DNA of 64,000 bases. Origin: Acetivibrio saccincola. Its GTDB lineage: Bacteria; Bacillota; Clostridia; Acetivibrionales; Acetivibrionaceae. A program made the translations under genes and the position numbers. Location of the stretch: assembly GCF_002844395.1 (NCBI RefSeq), contig NZ_CP025197.1:2976001-3040000 (forward strand), in the 5' to 3' direction. This document shows, in pieces, positions 37,047 through 45,470 of this stretch (within the stretch, counting starts at the first letter, position 1; each line of letters begins with the position of its first letter). The notes below the pieces were generated by a model. It was not told the DNA's origin. It was given only the letters and a program-made list of their open reading frames with translations, and made no database searches.

Positions 37047-37235
37047 TCACACTCCAACCTCAAAACTATATCCTAAGCTATCTAAATCATCACCTGATAT
37101 ATTCTTAGTTTCAATATTTATTTTGGTTATCTCCATTTTAATCATCTTTTCTGGTATATTACCATCATAATGTTTACCATTTATAAAAAGAACCTCAGTA
37201 TCATCTAATTTCTCAATTAACTCTTTTAGTTTCAT
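37047..37235 (-). CDS. Small unknown protein, 62 aa
   Basis: Charged, probably alpha-beta: KLKELIEKLDDTEVLFINGK, then MEITKINIETKNISGDDLDSL. Its ribosome binding site (AAAAGATG) and tight spacing (17 bases to the regulator, 5 to the transferase) support real translation. It could be a partner of the regulator or of the initiating transferase. No family recognised. Confidence 0.5.
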   Translation of the reverse strand: MKLKELIEKLDDTEVLFINGKHYDGNIPEKMIKMEITKINIETKNISGDDLDSLGYSFEVGV

Positions 37236-37252
37236 CTTTTCACCTCAATCAA

Positions 37253-37864
37253 TTAACTAAAAAATCTTATTATCTTATTCTCTGAATAATTAAGTTCTTT
37301 TAATTTTCCCCTTATTTCATCTTCATAAGCATAGCTTGTTATTATTACTGCGTCATGTTCATAGTGATTAATATCAGCTCTAGATATAATTTTATATCCT
37401 AATAATTCTTTACCTTGTATCTCATCATTATCATCTATTACTGCTAATACTTTTAATGTATCTTTATTTCTATCCCTAATAACTCCTAAAATTGTTTCTG
37501 CTACTTCTCCTGCTCCATATATTAATAATTTACTGTATCCTCGTTCTTCAATCTCCAATAGAAATTTTTCAACATTTTCTTTTGCTAGTCTATATAAATC
37601 TAAAAGCTCCCTCATATAATTTATTAATAAGTAATTCTTCCTCTTAACACCTTCAGGAGTAATATTGTAATAAACTATCTTTGCTGATTGATAATCTCTA
37701 ACCATATATCCATTTTCCTCTAGATTATCAATATTAACATTAACCATGGATTTAGCACCATTGATTACCTTTGCTATTTCCTTTTGTGTTGTATCTGGAT
37801 TCTTTTCTATATGTTGTAATAGTAATAACTCTTTTAATTCTGATGTAGGACTAAAAAATTTCAT
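37253..37864 (-). CDS. Winged-helix regulator fused to a nucleotide-sugar-type Rossmann domain
   Basis: 203 residues. Residues 1-85: MarR-type winged helix (LLLQHIEKNPDTTQKEIAKV, then MVNVNIDNLEENGYMVRD, then ITPEGVKRKNYL). Residues ~105-203: Rossmann-like domain with LLIYGAGEVAETILGVI, LAVIDDNDEIQGKELLGY and AVIITSYAYEDEI, resembling PglD/CoA-binding N-terminal domains. It is first in the polysaccharide operon, so a plausible role is to sense a sugar-nucleotide or NAD and control the operon. This is inference; both domains are clear. Confidence 0.78.
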   Translation of the reverse strand: MKFFSPTSELKELLLLQHIEKNPDTTQKEIAKVINGAKSMVNVNIDNLEENGYMVRDYQSAKIVYYNITPEGVKRKNYLLINYMRELLDLYRLAKENVEKFLLEIEERGYSKLLIYGAGEVAETILGVIRDRNKDTLKVLAVIDDNDEIQGKELLGYKIISRADINHYEHDAVIITSYAYEDEIRGKLKELNYSENKIIRFFS

Positions 37865-37942
37865 CTATTCTCCTCTTTTCCGTTCATTGTCTGAATGATT
37901 ATAGTCTAACATATATTATTCGTTTTGTAAATGGTTATTTCG

Positions 37943-37971
37943 ACAAAAATCCCGCCTATAAAAAGCGGGTT
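37943..37971 (-). terminator. Intrinsic terminator before the polysaccharide operon
   Basis: Minus strand ACCCGC...GCGGGATTTTTG: CCCGC/GCGGG stem followed by five T. It insulates the operon from the insertion sequence to its right. The 70 bases that follow hold TATAAT at about 37899-37904, but I see no well-spaced -35 box. Confidence 0.7.
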
Positions 37972-38000
37972 ATGTATCTAAATATATATTAATTTTTCGT

Positions 38001-38029
38001 TGTGTCATTGGTGTGTCAATTGTGTGTCA
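38001..38029. repeat. Three phased TGTGTCA repeats at the IS left end
   Basis: Copies at 38001-38007, 38012-38018 and 38023-38029, each 11 bp apart, i.e. on the same face of the helix. Likely transposase-binding sites. Confidence 0.7.
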
Positions 38030-38059
38030 AAATTGAGTTTTTCGCCTCTCTTGCCAATT

Positions 38060-39025
38060 TTATTTGGCTATTTTAAGCCATTTGTAGAGTACCATACTGG
38101 TTTTGTTCTTTAGACCAAGGTGAGGCTTTGTCTGGTAACACTCCTCTAGCCAGACCCAGAACAGCTTGTTAAACTGCTCTAATGTTTGCGGGTTTTCTAG
38201 AGCAGCCTCATCCAAAAATGCTTTTACTGTACGGTTAAATGCTTCAACTTTCCCCGTAGATTCTGGCGAATAGGGCTTGGCAAACAGCAGCCGAATGCCC
38301 ATTTTAGCGCAGGCACGATTCATCCACTTGTTCCTGTACTGGCTGCCGTTATCAAAGTAAACGGACTCGGGCACACCGTACTTTTGAATTGCCTGACGAA
38401 AACATGATTCTACTATGACTTGATCAAGAGTAGAATAGAATTCAGCATGTACAACAAAGCGTGTTGCATCATCTAAAAAGCTGACCATGTAAACTTGTTT
38501 TTTCTGACCTTCTGGTCCGATTGGCAAGTAAGGACCATACATAATGCCCGAATGCCAAAGACGGTTACGGGATCTTTGTTGGAAGCGTCGTGCAGCCACA
38601 CCTGAGACAGCATACAGCTGCATATGGCGAGCGCTGTATCCACGCTGAGCCAGCTTATCCTGCAGGGTACTTCGCTTAATTTGACCCGGTTGAACTAACC
38701 CTTCCCATTCAAGAATCTGAATGATTTGAGCCACACTACGTTTAGGCACCTCACGCCTTAGCAAAATTGCTTGCTCAAGGATGTGGGCCGGAACAGCTTC
38801 TCCAGCGTGGCAGCGACCTTTCCCTTTTGGTTTCAACCCATTAAAGCCCTCCGCTCTGTACTGATTTAAATACCGGCGTATGGTGCGTTCAGATAAGCCG
38901 GTTTGGGCACAGATCTGGGCTTTTATCTGCGAAGCCTTGGCAGAATCAATTCCTTCAGCCAGTAATGGCGACAAAAGCTGCATGCGTTCTGCTGCAATGG
39001 CCTCAGCTTTCTTATGATCTCTCAA
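38060..39025 (-). CDS. Integrase-core (DDE) transposase
   Basis: 321 residues. Helix-turn-helix start (SSKASQIKAQ type: KAQICAQTGLSERTIRRYLNQY), then the rve core: MVSFLDDATRFVVHAEFY (D), SVYFDNGSQYRNKWM (D) and SPESTGKVEAFNRTVKAFLDEA (E). Similar to IS481-like transposases. The catalytic triad is intact. The partner zinc-finger gene lies directly upstream. Confidence 0.92.
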   Translation of the reverse strand: MRDHKKAEAIAAERMQLLSPLLAEGIDSAKASQIKAQICAQTGLSERTIRRYLNQYRAEGFNGLKPKGKGRCHAGEAVPAHILEQAILLRREVPKRSVAQIIQILEWEGLVQPGQIKRSTLQDKLAQRGYSARHMQLYAVSGVAARRFQQRSRNRLWHSGIMYGPYLPIGPEGQKKQVYMVSFLDDATRFVVHAEFYSTLDQVIVESCFRQAIQKYGVPESVYFDNGSQYRNKWMNRACAKMGIRLLFAKPYSPESTGKVEAFNRTVKAFLDEAALENPQTLEQFNKLFWVWLEECYQTKPHLGLKNKTSMVLYKWLKIAK

Positions 39026-39069
39026 GCTAATCCCTCCTTAAAAGGTTTTAACTTGAGTTTACTGCGTTT

Positions 39070-39600
39070 CTACCCGGACATGAATGCAGAACGGGTCTGT
39101 ACCCAATAATTTGCATTCGCCACAGGCCGGACAACTCTGGCCAGCCAACGAGGCGCGTCGCCGACAAAATGCCAGATCCTTTGGAGCGATGACTGAGGAA
39201 GGGCGGATACTCCTTCCACAGATTTGTTGTAACGGGTTGCAATGGATATCAGTACACCGGCGAAATATCCTGCCATGTCTGAAAACCATTGTTTCCAGCG
39301 GCTAATTGTAGCCTCATCTGCTGCCACTGTTAATGCGGCGCTTCCAGTCACTGCTGCTTCAATGCTTTGGCTTTCGTAACGCTTGTAAGGAACCAATAAG
39401 TCCGGGAGCTCATGATGAATTCGGTTGCAGGATGAACAACGAAGCCTCCGAATCATCAAAACTCGGCGTTCCCCGTTGTCTTGGAAGTAACATCTACGCC
39501 GGCTACCAATTACTTTAAGCAGGCTGCCACAAATTGGGCATGGATTCTGTTCATCGCTCTTTACGAAAAACACCTGTTTCGGGGTTTTCAACCAGCTCAT
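39070..39600 (-). CDS. DUF6431-like zinc-finger protein of the insertion sequence
   Basis: 176 residues. CPICGSLLKVIGSRRRCYFQ, then RRLRCSSCNRIHHELPDLLVPYKRY gives two CxxC pairs, followed by a helical region with ISRWKQWFSDMAGYF. This protein type regularly precedes an integrase-core transposase in Clostridia; it probably binds the element ends. Family number from memory. Confidence 0.75.
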   Translation of the reverse strand: MSWLKTPKQVFFVKSDEQNPCPICGSLLKVIGSRRRCYFQDNGERRVLMIRRLRCSSCNRIHHELPDLLVPYKRYESQSIEAAVTGSAALTVAADEATISRWKQWFSDMAGYFAGVLISIATRYNKSVEGVSALPQSSLQRIWHFVGDAPRWLARVVRPVANANYWVQTRSAFMSG

Positions 39601-40054
39601 AATCTGTTAAAATGACCATAGAGTTGGGGCGCCCCTTGTGTGCTACTGTTGGAGCGGTAAGTACACTTCATAAAACGGGGGCGTCTTTTCCTTTCTCAAG
39701 ATTCTACGGTTATTATATCTGTCAACTATCGGGCAGGCAATACCGTCAGCTTTAGGACTTTTTAGATTAGCTTAAACATTTAGTAAATTCACATAGGCTA
39801 ATTACCTTTTAATACTTTTATCCTATGTTAATTAGCCTATATCCATCTTATCACACTATCCCTAAATATCAATCCTATCTCCACAACCTATCCAAAAGTA
39901 ATCTTGTCAACTCAACCCTATTATTTTCATGGCAGTTGCTATGTTACCACAAACAGCAACCATAAGGGTTTCCTGATATGAGTATCTCCGGCTGAGCAGC
40001 CAAGAGAAAAACTCAATATCTGGAAACCCTTTGTTTATAGCCTTTTTCAGCTTT
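39601..40054. other. Intergenic region with inverted repeats, no gene seen
   Basis: Holds a GGGGCGCCCC palindrome near 39627. It also has a 12-bp inverted repeat ATAGGCTAATTA (39793-39804)/TAATTAGCCTAT (39829-39840) and a long hairpin at 39964-40031. Short frames only. Probably remnants of mobile elements. Confidence 0.4.
39964..40031. repeat. Long imperfect hairpin
   Basis: Arms 39964-39982 (AAGGGTTTCCTGATATGAG) and 40012-40031 (reverse complement AAGGGTTTCCAGATATTGAG) pair over 19-20 bp with one mismatch and one bulge. The loop contains GGCTGAGCAGCC. No T run follows, so not a simple terminator. Confidence 0.6.
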
Positions 40055-40226
40055 CTATTTATCAACCCTTGACATCAATACTACGCACTCAACATGGCTT
40101 GAGTTGATTGAATTGATGTCTGAGGGCGATTTTTGGCACCATCTGTACGTGGGAACATATCAATGGGTTTTTGGCTGTTTTCCCAGAAACCGACGTTCGC
40201 GGGAACATATCAATAGGTATAGGGCT
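40055..40226 (-). pseudogene. 3' end of a 23S rRNA (uracil-5-)-methyltransferase gene with duplicated half-sites
   Basis: Minus strand 40101-40055 encodes SHVECVVLMSRVDK and stop, the usual end of RlmCD/RumA proteins. Their preceding motif, PIDMFPRT, occurs twice a short way upstream, at about 40220-40190 and 40167-40144, each followed by unrelated sequence. GGGAACATATCAAT is repeated exactly 50 bp apart (40151-40164, 40201-40214). No other part of the gene is in the window. The 3' end of this gene is a known target for large serine recombinases of ICEs, so this is read as an attachment-site scar. The motif identification is fairly firm; the att interpretation is inference. Confidence 0.6.
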
Positions 40227-40270
40227 GGTTTCTTCGCAAAAGCTCGAGTTGAAATTAAAATTATCATCTG

Positions 40271-41794
40271 TCAACCATTTTGTATGTTCAAATTGTATGC
40301 ATCCAACTCTTTTTTTACTTCAATACACAATCTATGTGACGAACTACCTTTAGGTAAATACCCAATAAACTCATTTACTAAAATCGTAACAAATTGAGCA
40401 AAGTTTGTACCGCTCAAACCCATGTCTCTAATTATATTTAAAGTATACTGCCAAAATGGTTCCTGCACCAATACTTGTAACAATTCTGCTGCTTCGTCGT
40501 ACAACTTTGTATCATCCTTATCCTCATAATGCATTATGTAATGTTCAAGGATATGTTTGTACTTATCCCTATTTTTCAATATCCTAAATACACCGAAATC
40601 CCCTTCTTCTTTTCGCATCATAAAGAAACTGTAAAGTTCAATAAATATTCTATCAATGTATTCGTTAGTTAAAGATGGTATTTGCTTATATATTTTTAAC
40701 TGCCAGATTAGACTCTTTAAATTATTAAAGGGTAGCCAGTCTTGTTGCATTAACTTGATAACCGTATACATATCAAGCAAGATGTCAATGGCAATATGTT
40801 CAGCATCCAGTGAAACGATTGTTCCATTATGAGCTACTTCATTTCTATAAATAGGCACATCAAATGCAAAATATGGATAATATATCAAAGCTTGTGCTCG
40901 ATTATTTTTAAATACTTTGTCAACTTTATTTACTAGTGTGCCTTCTCCCTGTTTTCTTACCCCTCCATTGATTGCTGAGCAAAAATCATAGAATAACCCT
41001 TCAACCTGAATTGCTCCTAAGCTCACAAATGTCTGATATGCACCATGCTTAAATAAATTATATAGAATATTAAACACTTCTTCCTTTTCAGATAGAAGGT
41101 AGTGCTCTTTAACTTTTATATAGATATAATCCAGTACCCTGTTTTCATCAATGAATTTCTTTGCATATTCATAATATGCTTCGGGATCTGTTTTCTTTTT
41201 ATCGATTAATTTAAATACTTCTTCCTTATTAAATTTTATAACATCAAAGAATTTAGTGAACACTCCGAAATCCAAGGATATATCATATAGATAATTAAAC
41301 ATGGTGTAGTCATCAAGTTTACTTAAACTCTCAACATCCTTATCACCATTGTGAAACTGACCCATCCTATTTTTAATCTTTTCTTGCAATTCTCCAAACA
41401 GCAAAGCTTCCTTGTGACTTTTTGCCTCATAGTTGATTTTTAAAAAATACTGTTGTTTTTTATATAAATAACTTTCCTTATCAGTTGCTATCATATTTTT
41501 AATATTTGTAATGTTCTTATTGATAATAGCCAAATCTGAAAGAATATCATTTATAACTGTTACATAATTGTTTATAAGTCTATTAGTCTGAACATCTATA
41601 TTTTCCCCTCGGACAAAATTATAGTTTGATATAAAATAATCTTCAATTGCATCATCTTCCAAAGTAACACCATCAACTCGTTTAGCAAAGTTCTTTAAAA
41701 CATCTTTGCTCGTTACATTATTCCGAGTGCTCTGTTCACCAGGGAACATCATAGATTTTAATTCCGATAAATCAATGTTTATTTTCCCATCCAT
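40271..41794 (-). CDS. HEPN-motif protein, fifth gene of candidate defence cluster
   Basis: 507 residues from the ATG at 41794, behind AGGAG. Largely helical. The central part has VSLGAIQVEGLFYDFCSAI and then YRNEVAHNG (R317-N-x3-H322), the R-x4-H active-site motif of HEPN ribonucleases, with the usual N after R. N-terminal 250 residues and C-terminal 150 residues are unrecognised. HEPN RNases in defence systems kill or arrest the infected cell by cutting RNA. It follows the helicase-nuclease gene by 38 bases. Role inferred; no experimentally known homologue recalled. Confidence 0.6.
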   Translation of the reverse strand: MDGKINIDLSELKSMMFPGEQSTRNNVTSKDVLKNFAKRVDGVTLEDDAIEDYFISNYNFVRGENIDVQTNRLINNYVTVINDILSDLAIINKNITNIKNMIATDKESYLYKKQQYFLKINYEAKSHKEALLFGELQEKIKNRMGQFHNGDKDVESLSKLDDYTMFNYLYDISLDFGVFTKFFDVIKFNKEEVFKLIDKKKTDPEAYYEYAKKFIDENRVLDYIYIKVKEHYLLSEKEEVFNILYNLFKHGAYQTFVSLGAIQVEGLFYDFCSAINGGVRKQGEGTLVNKVDKVFKNNRAQALIYYPYFAFDVPIYRNEVAHNGTIVSLDAEHIAIDILLDMYTVIKLMQQDWLPFNNLKSLIWQLKIYKQIPSLTNEYIDRIFIELYSFFMMRKEEGDFGVFRILKNRDKYKHILEHYIMHYEDKDDTKLYDEAAELLQVLVQEPFWQYTLNIIRDMGLSGTNFAQFVTILVNEFIGYLPKGSSSHRLCIEVKKELDAYNLNIQNG

Positions 41795-41832
41795 CTTATC
41801 GCTCCTATTTATTGGTATCCAATCTATTAAAA

Positions 41833-43824
41833 TCAATAATAACCGGAAGAAATCTTATTAATAATATCAAGAGCGCTGTCTGTAATTGTTGCTCCTTCAT
41901 AGGTCACAATAAGCTTTCCACTGAAATAATTATCATATATGTCCTGCTTTTCAAGCCATCGCTTGTCGTAGCTTTCTACCCCCAGCATACCTAAGTGCTC
42001 CCAATACAATTCTCTTCCATCTGGCAATGTAATTGTAAAATCTGGTTCAATCCATTTACCTTTCTCATACTCAAGCTTCTTTTCATACTCGTAAGAGATA
42101 CCATTCTGAGCAAGAAGGTTAGCAATAATAACCTCCGATTTACTCCTCACACGATCACCTTTCACAGTGGAGTATATCCTGTTAAGCATGTGCTTTTCAA
42201 CGCCAAGATATCTACCTATTTCTTGATGAAGCTCATTTGAAGAAGTATTGTCAGATATTAAAAATATCAAGTAATCAAGTAACCCATGTTTATATTCTCT
42301 CTTCTCATCAATAGCACTTTGGATGGCTTGCATTTTTACTTCACTAATTTCTCGTTCTATAACCTCTACAATTAGCCGTCTATCTAAGGGCTTTGTAGTG
42401 GTAGCCAAGCCCTTGACTACGCTTTCATAAACCTTATTGACAATCGTCTTAACATTAACCTTAGACTTTTTAACAGTGGTAATTAAATTTTTGGTTTTTG
42501 TACTATTTATAATATCTGTAAGAGCTTTATCTTCTACATTTTTAAGACTCTTTAAATCCGAAAATCCTTTACACTCTATTCTCAGTACTCCACTATCTAA
42601 ATAATATGGTAAGCATTGCTGTATCTCTTCATCTTCAAAATAAGGCAATGTATGAAGCCCCTCACCCTGTTCAGCAATTTTCTTGTATGTATTTACAAGC
42701 TTTTCAGCTGATGGGAACGAACCATCAATAAAATACTTACGCTTTACATCTATATTTTTATTTGTATACAGCAAATAAGCATTAGCAACATTTCCGTCGC
42801 GTGCAGCTCTTCCGACTTCCTGATAATATTGCTCCACAGATTCTGGTATCATAAAATGTATAACAACTCTAATATCAGGTATGTCAATTCCCATGCCAAA
42901 TGCGTTTGTAGCAAATATTACATTGATTTCATTATTCTTATACCTATCAATAATCTCTTTCCTTTCCTTGGCTGTCATCTCACCATGAAAGTAAACAGAC
43001 TTGTAACCTTTTTCATTAGCTTTATCTGCAAGCTTTTCTACACCACGTTCACTGCCGATTCTATAAACATAGATCAGTATCTTTTCATTTTTGTGGATTT
43101 TGATAATATCCCAGAGTTTATCTTCCTTTTCATTCTCGTTGTTGAATTGAAGAACTTTCAGTGATATTTCCGACCTCATTAGAAGATTGTCTTTTATTAT
43201 ATTGGATTTATCAATATTAAACTCCCTACATATGTCTACAACTTCCTTTGGATTTAAGGTTGCTGTCAATGCAAGGATTCTAGGTTGTTTATCTCTACCT
43301 TCATTATATATACAATCCAAGAAATCCGGTATACGCTTATAGAAAGGCCTGAAGCTGGTACCCCATTGGCTAACACAATGCACCTCATCAATCACAAGCA
43401 TTGTTATTTCATTTTTACGTTCTCTAATGCAATATTCAAACAGTCCATCTGTTGCAATCTTTTCTGGACTTACGAAAATGAATTTAGGGTTAATAACTTT
43501 ATTTGCAAAATCTTTTAAAACATTTGCTTGTTTTGCTGAATCCATGCCACCATGAATTGTAAGCACTTCAATACCTTGTTCCGCTATCTTTTCAGATTGC
43601 TCATCAATAAGTGCAATTAATGGAGAGATAACAATTGTTATACCACCGGAGAGTATACCAGCTATCCAATATATTAAAGACTTTCCTCCGCCTGTTGGCA
43701 TTATACAAAGTGTATTATCTTTTTCAACAACATTTGATATAACACGTTTTTGGAAATCTTTTAAAGAAAATTTGCTTGCTAATTTAGGAAAATTGCTGCT
43801 AAAAGCTTCATCTATATTAAGCAT
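41833..43824 (-). CDS. RecQ-type helicase fused to a PD-(D/E)XK nuclease
   Basis: About 663 residues. Helicase: Q-like FQKRVI, motif I IMPTGGGKSLIYW, Ia ISPLIALIDEQ, II VIDEVHCVSQWGTSFRPFY (DEVH instead of DEAH), III LALTATLNP, V FATNAFGMGIDIPDIRVVIHF, VI QEVGRAARDG. No RQC/HRDC domain follows. Instead the last ~105 residues give RSKSEVIIANLLAQNGI, WIEPDFTITLPDGRELYWEHLG (E, PD, E-x-x motifs) and KQDIYDNYF, a PD-(D/E)XK nuclease as often fused to defence helicases. The start overlaps the upstream gene by 8 bases (or 23 if ATG 43839 is used). Confidence 0.82.
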   Translation of the reverse strand: MLNIDEAFSSNFPKLASKFSLKDFQKRVISNVVEKDNTLCIMPTGGGKSLIYWIAGILSGGITIVISPLIALIDEQSEKIAEQGIEVLTIHGGMDSAKQANVLKDFANKVINPKFIFVSPEKIATDGLFEYCIRERKNEITMLVIDEVHCVSQWGTSFRPFYKRIPDFLDCIYNEGRDKQPRILALTATLNPKEVVDICREFNIDKSNIIKDNLLMRSEISLKVLQFNNENEKEDKLWDIIKIHKNEKILIYVYRIGSERGVEKLADKANEKGYKSVYFHGEMTAKERKEIIDRYKNNEINVIFATNAFGMGIDIPDIRVVIHFMIPESVEQYYQEVGRAARDGNVANAYLLYTNKNIDVKRKYFIDGSFPSAEKLVNTYKKIAEQGEGLHTLPYFEDEEIQQCLPYYLDSGVLRIECKGFSDLKSLKNVEDKALTDIINSTKTKNLITTVKKSKVNVKTIVNKVYESVVKGLATTTKPLDRRLIVEVIEREISEVKMQAIQSAIDEKREYKHGLLDYLIFLISDNTSSNELHQEIGRYLGVEKHMLNRIYSTVKGDRVRSKSEVIIANLLAQNGISYEYEKKLEYEKGKWIEPDFTITLPDGRELYWEHLGMLGVESYDKRWLEKQDIYDNYFSGKLIVTYEGATITDSALDIINKISSGYY

Positions 43825-44800
43825 ATCCAAGACCCCCATCCCTTATCTGTTGTTTTAAGAAAGATATTTCTTCTTCATGCTGTTTTGCTACAAAAGAAAG
43901 AAAAGCATCTACAATTATGTAGCGGTTTTCCGGATCGAGATAAACATTATTTTCATCCGCTTTTTGTTTTAACATTTGATAAATCTGATGAGCATAAAAT
44001 GTAAACAATTCATATGGATAAAAGTAATTTTGCTGTGTAATGCTTTTATCCACATCAATCATTAGAAATTCTGAGTCTTGCTTGCAATCAAAAGTTTTCT
44101 TGTCTGTTAAATACCATAGGGCCCATATAGCCTCTCTGCTCCTATTTGGAAAAACAGCTGGATAAACTTTATAAAGCATATGGCTTTTTATGCCACCACC
44201 TATAACCCCGTAAACAGTATAATCTTCTGTATCCAAATCGCTCACTCGTAAATCTTCATAGCAATTAATTTTGTCATAGGTATTCTCGTCATAAAAGTTA
44301 TTGTAATAATCCTCAGAAAAGTAGCACAGATTGCTTACAACTGTAAGCAGTTCGTTTGCATCGGAAATATTAAAATCCCTCTTATATTTCTCTAACTCTT
44401 TAGCCGAACTAAAAAGGGTATGATGTATTATAGGACATTCCTTTTTAAGGACTGTGGATTTGAAATACTGTGGATCATCCTCATACTCTTCAAGTGCTTC
44501 CTTGTCAAAGATTGCAATATATTTTTCTCTGTCCTTTTGAAAGTCATCTGAAGCTTCTACTATGATATTCTTAAACTTTTTCGCAATATCAGAATTCTTT
44601 TTTGATTTAACCCTTTCTATCCCTAACTTCTCAGCAAGTTTTTGTATATCTTGCTCTGATACTCCATAGCCAGCTTCGAGCGTTATAAAGTCATTAAAGT
44701 ATTCATTAAATTTAAGTTTAATAACCTCAAGTACTTTCTCTATGTGTTTATGTTCATAACAAACCGCTTCCACTGACCTCTCTTCTTGATGCCTATACAT
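43817..44800 (-). CDS. Unknown 327-aa protein, third gene of candidate defence cluster
   Basis: ATG at 44800 behind GGGGGAG. No family recognised. N-terminal 100 residues are charged and helical (KKFKNIIVEASDDFQ). The best-formed segment is ~205-255: DYTVYGVIGGGIKSHMLYK, then VFPNRSREAIWALWYLTDK, then SEFLMIDVDKSITQQNYFYPYELFTFYAHQI. It ends AFLSFVAKQHEEEISFLKQQ, a helix suited to protein contact. Its stop overlaps the start of the helicase gene, so the two are made together and may form a complex. Confidence 0.5.
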   Translation of the reverse strand: MYRHQEERSVEAVCYEHKHIEKVLEVIKLKFNEYFNDFITLEAGYGVSEQDIQKLAEKLGIERVKSKKNSDIAKKFKNIIVEASDDFQKDREKYIAIFDKEALEEYEDDPQYFKSTVLKKECPIIHHTLFSSAKELEKYKRDFNISDANELLTVVSNLCYFSEDYYNNFYDENTYDKINCYEDLRVSDLDTEDYTVYGVIGGGIKSHMLYKVYPAVFPNRSREAIWALWYLTDKKTFDCKQDSEFLMIDVDKSITQQNYFYPYELFTFYAHQIYQMLKQKADENNVYLDPENRYIIVDAFLSFVAKQHEEEISFLKQQIRDGGLGYA

Positions 44801-44835
44801 ACATTTTCTCCCCCTTCATAATAGTATACCAAGAA

Positions 44836-45045
44836 CTATATCATACCAAAGTGTTGAAATGCCTTCTTTATATCCTCTTGTTTTTCTTTAGGACATGGAT
44901 GTTCTCGTTTGTTCAAATCTTTTCTATTGGTTGCAGTCATTGGTGACAGACCGTTAATTTCTTTGGCATGTGCAATCCAACATGTTTTGGGTTTATATCC
45001 AAAATTCAACTGTACATATTCTTGTATCTCTTTGTACGTAGCCAT
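44836..45045 (-). CDS. Small conserved protein, second gene of candidate defence cluster
   Basis: 69 residues: MATYKEIQEYVQLNFGYKP, then KTCWIAHAKEINGL, then RKDLNKREHPCPKEKQEDIK, AFQHFGMI. I recognise this as a recurring small module found beside restriction and other defence genes, stand-alone or at the end of larger proteins. No function known to me. Two bases separate its start from the stop of the regulator gene. Confidence 0.55.
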   Translation of the reverse strand: MATYKEIQEYVQLNFGYKPKTCWIAHAKEINGLSPMTATNRKDLNKREHPCPKEKQEDIKKAFQHFGMI

Positions 45046-45047
45046 GC

Positions 45048-45449
45048 TTACTCCCCTTTCAATTTAATAAAATTTCCTGGTAGTGCTTCAAACATATCCG
45101 GGTAATGCCCACACCTTGCCCTAATCTGAGTATACTGTGCTTTCTTCCCGTTTTTCTGCAAATACAACTTACGTTTATATATTTCATCTGCAAGTTCGGA
45201 TGCGTGCATAGTTTTGTTATCAGCCTCTGATAAAACTATTTTCATAGCTTCCTGAAGTGTATAGTTAGCATGCTTGTCTGCGATATTTTCATCAACTATG
45301 CCCTTTTCATCGTATTTCAGCACAATATAAGCAGGCTTATTATCTTTAAGAAGAACAACTTTTCCGTTCTTTTCTACAACTGAAAAAACATGCTCCAGAT
45401 CTGTTCGTAATGAATCAAAAGGAATTAAGCTATCTATTTTTACGTCCAT
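45048..45449 (-). CDS. Phd-like plus HARE-HTH protein, first gene of candidate defence cluster
   Basis: 133 residues from the ATG at 45449, with AGAGGTG upstream. Residues ~10-50 (FDSLRTDLEHVFSVVEKNGK, then VVLLKDNKPAYIVLKY) have the Phd/YefM antitoxin fold pattern. Residues ~60-133 (YTLQEAMKIVLSEADNKTMHASELADEI, then AQYTQIRARCGHYPDMFEALPGNFIKL) form a HARE-HTH domain, which links DNA-modification and restriction enzymes to DNA. It probably represses the operon through the dyad at its promoter and may hold an effector in check, as antitoxins do. Confidence 0.7.
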   Translation of the reverse strand: MDVKIDSLIPFDSLRTDLEHVFSVVEKNGKVVLLKDNKPAYIVLKYDEKGIVDENIADKHANYTLQEAMKIVLSEADNKTMHASELADEIYKRKLYLQKNGKKAQYTQIRARCGHYPDMFEALPGNFIKLKGE

Positions 45450-45470
45450 ATTTTTCACCTCTACCGTCTA

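Larger units (their letters stand above)
38001..39600 (-). mobile_element. Two-gene DDE insertion sequence (DUF6431-like plus integrase-core transposase)
   Basis: A zinc-finger protein gene and a transposase gene, 44 bases apart. The left end has three TGTGTCA repeats with 11-bp spacing (38001, 38012, 38023). I could not find a matching inverted end on the right (39600-39720), so the outer limit is uncertain. GC content is clearly higher than in the flanking operon. Confidence 0.7.

Noticed and set aside
37865-37942. Full sigma-A promoter for the polysaccharide operon
   Set aside because: TATAAT is present, but the nearest -35-like TTTACA is 22 bp away; too weak to list as a promoter.
39084-39518. 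Several overlapping frames on both strands in the IS zinc-finger gene
   Set aside because: Only the 176-codon minus frame has the CxxC pairs and correct spacing to the transposase.
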